From positions 5,193,192 to 5,257,191 of the forward strand of contig WARS01000014.1 of NCBI GenBank assembly GCA_008933995.1: a stretch of DNA of 64,000 nucleotides, given 5' to 3'. Under the pieces are notes generated by a model. That model was not told where the DNA came from, made no database searches, and worked only from the letters and a program-made list of their open reading frames with translations. Both the position numbers and the translations under genes were made by a program. Source of the DNA: Datnioides undecimradiatus (Eukaryota; Chordata; Actinopteri; Lobotiformes; Datnioididae). The stretch's first letter is position 1; every line of letters begins with the position of its first letter. Shown one piece after another: positions 57,818 through 64,000 of the stretch.

Positions 57818-59999
57818 TGATCCTAAATATTAAGAAAAGAAATGATTAATATGGCTCCGTTGAATCTAAATCCTTTGAATTAATGGGGGCTAACAGCTTT
57901 ACCGAATTATATGAAACACTTAGGATTACCTTAACTTACCTTATCATTATTATCATTATCTAAGTAATGGAAACAGGACAGACAGGTGAATTCAGCATCT
58001 TAGGGATACAAAAAGCGACTTTGTAAGTAATATCTACTAATGTCAAACCTCTCATCAAAGTCTGTATTTGGTTATTAGTTATTTTACCGTTAAATATTTG
58101 ATCCTGTATCTTATTACAGCTTTATACTACAGGTAGTTGTAGTTATATGCTATCTATAATTCTTTTAGTTTTAGTATTTGTCATTTCTCAATGTTGATGT
58201 GTGTTGTGTCTCGGTTGATTGACGACAGAATTAAACCAAACCGACGTTGCATGTTTTGGAGCACACCCTTCCCCGCCGTCTGAACATCCCTCCGTGTCTT
58301 CAAACACAATCACAGACACTTAGATCCTTCTCTTTTAGGGTGATGTAACTGCTTGTAGAGGTAGTCTGACTTGCCAAATGGCCAAAAGCAGAAATCCACT
58401 TGGGAGAAGGGAGACATCTAGAGGAAACAGCTGAAATTGTTTTCACCAACATGGTGTGAGAGGCTGTTAGTTCACTTTTCAAATTTGTCTTTAATTATGG
58501 AGTTTGCAGAATTTCTGCAAACGAAGCTGACTGCCACGGACACGTGCTGTCACACGTTAATACTTTTAAGTCGTGTATCACACTTCCTGCACACCAATCT
58601 GCAGTTAAAGCCCGCGGCCACATGGTGACGCTCTGGCTCTTCCAAAGGACACCCATGCACCTTGCCCGTGGAATAGTGGATTACAAGACAATCCTTTATT
58701 ATTAAAAATCAGATATAGCGTACATTTGAGAATATTGTCTATTTCAGGAGTAATACCACACAGGCAAATCCAGGTTTCAGGGGAATCAAACTGATAGAGT
58801 GAAACCGGAGGAATTGATCTAAAATGATGAAATGAAACTGACCAAATTTGCTATGAGAATTTTAATTAACTACCAGAGTTCCGAGGTTTAGTTCAGTCTC
58901 TCATTGGATTATTGGTTGCTGTTGGATTAGGTTCAATAAGAAACTGCTACCAAACCTGATAAAGGGCTGTGATTGTGCTCCTCAATGGTCTGTGCCTGAA
59001 TTTAGGCCCAGCATTAACGGCAGAGGTACCCCGAGGCAACGGCTCCTCTCTGTGTAATGAAGGTGTAGTTACATGTGCAGTAATTCCACGGAAACAGCCG
59101 GTCATATGTGTTACCTCTCTCCACTGGGATTCAGCCTTTAGCCGTGTGTCAATCAATGGACCATGGTCATGCTGCTGAAGCTGTGACCACAGATACATTT
59201 TTTGAGAAAATGTGCCTTGGGCTAAAAAGTAATTTGGTGTGAAAGTAAAGAATTAGACCTCGGAGATGTGGCTAGCATTAAAGTTAGATGTGATTAAAGC
59301 TACAGGCATCGATTGGATCTCTGTTACAAGGTACCAAGCCTCAGGATGTTCTGCAGAATAGCGGAATCACTCTATTCAATTTCATGATTTTCCAGTGTAA
59401 CGCTGTGAGATGATTTCATTTGCTTTACACATTTGCAAAGGGGTCCGGTCAAAGAAGAAAAAAAAAAAAGCATGATCTCACACTTTTGCTGACCAATTTC
59501 ATAGACTCCGAGGATGCCTAATTGATACAAGTTAGGTAATGGCTTGGTTTAAATTAAAAGCTACTCGTCAAGTGGAACTTTCTCATTTATTATTCAGTGA
59601 AGCACATCGTCCTTGCTTAAAGGCCTTAAGAGGCAAGATAAGAGGCTTTTTAATCTCTATATGGGAGACATACGTCTGTCTCAGCGCTCAATTCCAATCA
59701 GAGTAGATGATGTGAAATCACTTGAGACAATGTTCACGGGTGTTTGTGTGTCCCATATGTGTTTATTCAGTTCACCTGGGCGCGCGTTCATTTATTTATG
59801 TGTGCTTATTGAGACGACAGACTCTGTGAGGGAAAAGCGGCATCCTGGTTATTAGGGGGAAACTGTTGAAGAGGTTAGAGCCCAGCACTCTAAGCTGAAG
59901 CCACTTTCGCTTTCATGTTAGCAGCTGTCCAAGCCCAAAATGGCCAATTACCATCATTTCTCTGCTGGTGGTGGTAATGTTAGTGAGAGTCAGAGAGAG

Positions 60000-60004
60000 A
60001 GAAG

Positions 60005-60058
<54 letters not shown>
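60000..60058. repeat. (GA)n microsatellite
   Basis: A nearly pure GA run of about 55 bases. Confidence 0.95.
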
Positions 60059-60059
<1 letters not shown>

Positions 60060-61787
60060 ATGCTGAGGGAACCGAGAGCAGATGAGATAGAGGCAGCCGA
60101 GATAAACCATAAAATAAAACCATATTTCTACAGCATGGAAATCAGACAACATCCACCATGACAGAAGGTGAATCCATCATCTGCAAAGGAAATGGATTCA
60201 ATTAGATGGGTCCTTCTGGTGTGTGAATATACACAGAGATTGTTTTTATGGTAATAATGATTGTAATTGCAATGTCTCTGAGTCCCTTCACGTTGATTAT
60301 GCAGCGTAAATAAGCAGAGAAACACACAGAGCCGATGTATACATTGAGTATAAATAAACACACCCATAAATATATATGGACAAAGGAAGGTGGGGAGGTA
60401 AATGAAGCCAGAAAGAGAAAAACGATTGTGTGGTGTTGCTACATATTCAAGTCTGTAAGCATGCATGCGTTATTATTATTGAGAGTGAGATGAAGAGTTA
60501 GTTTTCCCCAGAGACTCCTCCACTGATCTGTGTTTCACTGTCTCAGTCTGATCTTTGCCAGGAGGTAAATGCTGTGAGAGCTTGAAAGACTGCATGCACA
60601 TTATTTCTTACGGGAAATATATGATATTCACTTAGCAACAGCGTGATGTTTTTATCACGCCCTCTCGCTGCCTAAAAAGCTAATCAATGCGAGCCAATCA
60701 AAGTCATGTACCATGAATGCTTAAAAAGTAAATATCACTGGATCATTTTCAACTCTTTCAGTGTTTGTCTCTTTTTTTGTGCTAATCCCTCAAGGAACAC
60801 GCTGCTTTACAGCTCATAATTTCCAAGAGACGCCAAACACAAGCGGCTTCAACCACAGGCAAAGGTCCAAGTGAAAGAGATGACATTTCTCAGTTAGGTT
60901 AGATGAAAGATTGCCTCGTGTCTTTTCATCAAGATTGATAATGCAGCGCACAGTATTACATGTGGGTGACTTGTGGTGGTTGCTACTGAAAAGGAATATA
61001 GAGTCTGTTTTCTGACCTTTCATTCGATTGGCCAGACCTCACCAACGGATTGACATCAATATCAGACTGTCTTGTCTGACAGAAAAAAAAAAGAGACACG
61101 CACAATTTTGTTGACAGAGTATGATCGGGGAGTTAAAGCGAACGGTGGCAGAGGGGTTTAAAAACACCTGTATGGGAGAGTGATGATGCTGAGACTAGGG
61201 GGAAATGGCACTGCCGACCTGAATGATAATATCACAAAAAAAGGAAAAAAGGAAAATCACCCCAGATGAAAGAAATCGCTTGTATTCTCAAAGACCAGAC
61301 GTTGAAAGAAGCTGATCGTCCTGCGTGGTCCAGCTTCAAGGTGAGGCCCTGTTAATTCTCACTTTAGGTCTGTATTCAAGTCCTCCTCACGCTGAGTTTA
61401 TTTTCATTTGATTAATTCTAACGCGGCTTTGCCCAGCCTGTGATGATAACAATGAGGGTTGCATGTCTCACTGCCTCCATCTGTCCTACCAGAACATGTC
61501 TGGGAACATAACATCACCAGAACACCAGAACGGTTAATCTGCCTTATTTACTTCTCCCAATATGGCTGCTTTGTCACACACATCGTTTGTCCTCCAGGAT
61601 AAATATTTCCCCAGCGCTGGTGCACACTAAATGTTGATTTATCCTCAGCCTGTTAAACTGGCCAATCTGCATATGGCGTGTTTGTGTTTTGTCAGGATGC
61701 ATCCACTGTGACAATATATACTATAATTATCATCTAAGTGTGACAGCAGAGCTGGAATCCATTCATTGGTCTGCAGAGACCTGTGAG

Positions 61788-61788
61788 C

Positions 61789-61814
<26 letters not shown>
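61788..61814. repeat. (GT)n microsatellite
   Basis: About 13 GT units. Confidence 0.9.
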
Positions 61815-61819
<5 letters not shown>

Positions 61820-62479
61820 AACTGAGTTGTCATATTGTTGCTGTGTATTGAAGATGTCTCTTCTGACAAAGGGCTGATTTAATAGGAGAACAATTTAATG
61901 TTGTCTGGTTTCATTGTAATGAACAAGATCTCCACTCATTTTGTTCTCCTCAAAGGAGAGAAAGCGGGGAGTCAGAGGGAGAGGGAATAAGAAAGAGATG
62001 AAGATCTGATTCGTCGTCTAGCTATTTATGTTGCTGAAAGAAAGAGAATTTGGAGCAGGCCATTTAACTTAATGCTCTCTCTTCTTTCCTAACGGTCTGA
62101 AGATAATTAGTATTACTAATCAAAACACTTGTGTCTCCTCTCCCCTGGTGTGTCATCTTCCCCCCTGGGCCATTGTAAACTGTCTATTGCTATGACGGCC
62201 ACTCAGTTGTTTCTTTTATGTTTCTATTGGATATACATGAGCACAATCTAATGTATTTCCCATCTGCACTGTTTATTGCTGCTGCCTGAGTGTCGTTGGC
62301 TCGATGTTTTTGTATGAGCCACCACAACAACGTGTGAGAATAACACCTAAATCACCGCCATCTTTTCCTGGTTTGGATTCACAAACTATATCAACCACTC
62401 TTAATTGGATAGATGCAAATTGGACAGAACCATGAAGCTAGCAGCAGACTCATGGATTATAGTAAGTGATTAGCTGTCA

Positions 62480-63000
62480 TTGGCTCAATAATAGTTAATT
62501 GCTTAAACAATTAGTCAATTAATTAGTTGATTAGTAGATTAAGAGAAAGTGAATTAATTATTTTGATAATTGGCCATCTGCCAGTTGAAGATGCCAAAGA
62601 TTTGTGTACTTGTTTGTATTTCATAACATTTTAAATATGGGATGCAAATAGCTGCTGTTTTCATTAGAAATTGATCAGTCAATCATTTTTATAATTAACC
62701 GATTATTCTTGTCTTGTCTCGTCAGGTAGTAGTTAAAAGTGTCCATCACCATTTCAAGTCCATGGTGATGTCTTTAGGTGTCCTGTTGTTTTTGACAAAC
62801 AGTCAAAACTGCAAAGATATGCTTATAAAATCTTTAAAAGAAAGAAAAAAAACAACAACAACAACAACAAATTCTCATGTTTTAGCAGCTTAGGACAGAA
62901 TGTTTGAGATTTTTGTTTGATAAATAATTCAAAGTTTTCATAGGTCATCTGAATTGTGCCCATTAATTTTTCATTAATCGACTTAATCGATAAATAAACT
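62480..63000. mobile_element. degenerate copy of a common fish interspersed repeat
   Basis: AT-rich sequence with recurring TTAATCGA/ATTAATTA motifs at both ends (about 62495-62560 and 62965-62995). An inner part reads tttttgacaaacagtcaaaa and then agaatgtttgagattttt. I recall this pattern from abundant nonautonomous repeats in teleost genomes. The boundaries and family are uncertain. Confidence 0.4.
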
Positions 63001-64000
63001 CATCTTTTCAGTTTGACACTAAAGTGTGCTTTCAATTGCTGGTCAGGCAAATTTACTACTTCTAAGAGTTGAGCTCCTGAGGCTCTGTAATTTATTTTGA
63101 CATTTTAAAGGTTGAAATAGGGACTAATTATTGAAGAAACCCCTAGACTAAGATTCTACAGCCATTTTAGAGGCCGTCTGATCTCACTGTAGGACACAGA
63201 ACAGTGCTTTGAATGAAATGCTGCCATCAGCATGCCAACACGCTCACAATGATGATATAACACGCTGATGGTTCATGCCGCGCTCACCATCTTAGTTTAG
63301 GATGACAACATGCTAATATTTGCTCCTTTTTATATGTTTAGCAACTGCCACGACGATATATCCAATACTCAGATATTATTATAACCCTGTTGGTATTAGT
63401 ATGAGGTTCTTTCTCTAGGAACCATGAACAGCTGCTTAAACTTTCCATGCAAATCAGTCCAACACTACTAGTCGATGAGATATTTCACTATGGAGCAACG
63501 CGGTGGACCAACTGACCTACACTGTTATGATGCTACCCACAAAGCGACTCCCATTTTCTGTAAACACACTCATAAACTCTCTGGCTTTTAATTTTACGAT
63601 AAGTACAGTAAAACTGTGGCTCAGTGTTTGAGTCAAACCATGGTGTTCTTGTTGTGACTCATCACTGGAAACCACTAATAGCTTCCCAAACCTCATAAAA
63701 CAGCACAATTATAAAAGGGAATAAAAGCAGAGTAATATTGGAACAGCTGAGTAATAATCCCAAATATGATTAATTACAAAGGATTCACCAAGTAACTGTG
63801 ACAGGGATAGGGAAGGAAGAGTGCCAAGAATATATTGCTAGTTTCTCTTCTTCCTGTATCCATTGCAGTGCTTCTCTCTGGTTGACACTTCCCTCTGGAT
63901 GGTGTGTATTGGCACAGAGGAGGAGAATGGTTGTGTGTGACTTCATCTCAATAAGTTACAGCCTGTCATGGATTATAGATTAATTAGTTTGTTCCTACCT

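Larger units (their letters stand above)
53955..64000. other. intergenic or regulatory sequence upstream of arhgef9, no gene recognised
   Basis: No exon with convincing splice sites and protein-like composition was found on either strand. The region holds several CA/GA/GT runs, a TAG-repeat at 54713-54733, a perfect hairpin at 57779-57817, stretches of balanced composition at about 58960-59200 and 61340-61560 that could be conserved noncoding elements, and an old interspersed repeat at about 62480-63000. Confidence 0.55.

Overview
This window is vertebrate nuclear DNA, most likely from a teleost fish. Genes are split into short exons with GT/AG introns, (CA)n, (GA)n and poly-C microsatellites are frequent, and CpG-rich promoters alternate with AT-rich introns. 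The recognisable genes form the neighbourhood known in mammals as the X-linked ZC4H2-ASB12-ARHGEF9 block. I assigned genes by recalling vertebrate protein sequences and by checking exon ends and reading phases by hand. No search was run.

Layout. At 1-5471 (+) lies the 3' end of zc4h2: its last two coding exons and 3'UTR. At about 5740-6682 (-) is an unrecognised small multi-exon gene or decaying gene, with two strong RFX X-box palindromes in its last exon. A near-perfect CTCF motif lies at 7022-7036. At 8944-10787 (+) is a complete asb12 (ankyrin repeats plus SOCS box, 319 aa, three coding exons). From 34840 down to 16415 (-) runs arhgef9 (collybistin), complete in ten coding exons (517 aa: SH3, DH, PH), with an apparently long 3'UTR reaching about 11742. 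It is tail-to-tail with asb12.

The most interesting material lies upstream of the usual arhgef9 start. (1) The CpG-rich first exon (about 34832-35200) carries, 5' of the MTL... start codon, a short ORF that encodes a 31-aa single-pass membrane microprotein, or 66 aa from an earlier ATG. (2) Between 47961 and 52292, four further minus-strand exons (536, 149, 42 and 34 codons) have good splice sites and mutually compatible phases. They splice in frame onto the arhgef9 SH3 exon. With a noncoding exon and CpG-rich promoter near 53.6-53.9 kb, they predict a roughly 1276-aa long arhgef9 isoform, similar in design and length to the long isoform of its paralogue SPATA13 (Asef2).

The rest (introns, and 54-64 kb) is noncoding: microsatellites, a fold-back element, a perfect 16-bp hairpin, an old interspersed repeat, and possibly conserved noncoding sequence. 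Gene roles: collybistin is a Cdc42-type GEF that brings gephyrin to inhibitory synapses. ZC4H2 is a nuclear zinc-finger protein of neural development. ASB12 is a substrate receptor of Cullin-5 ubiquitin ligases. They are genomic neighbours and not a pathway.
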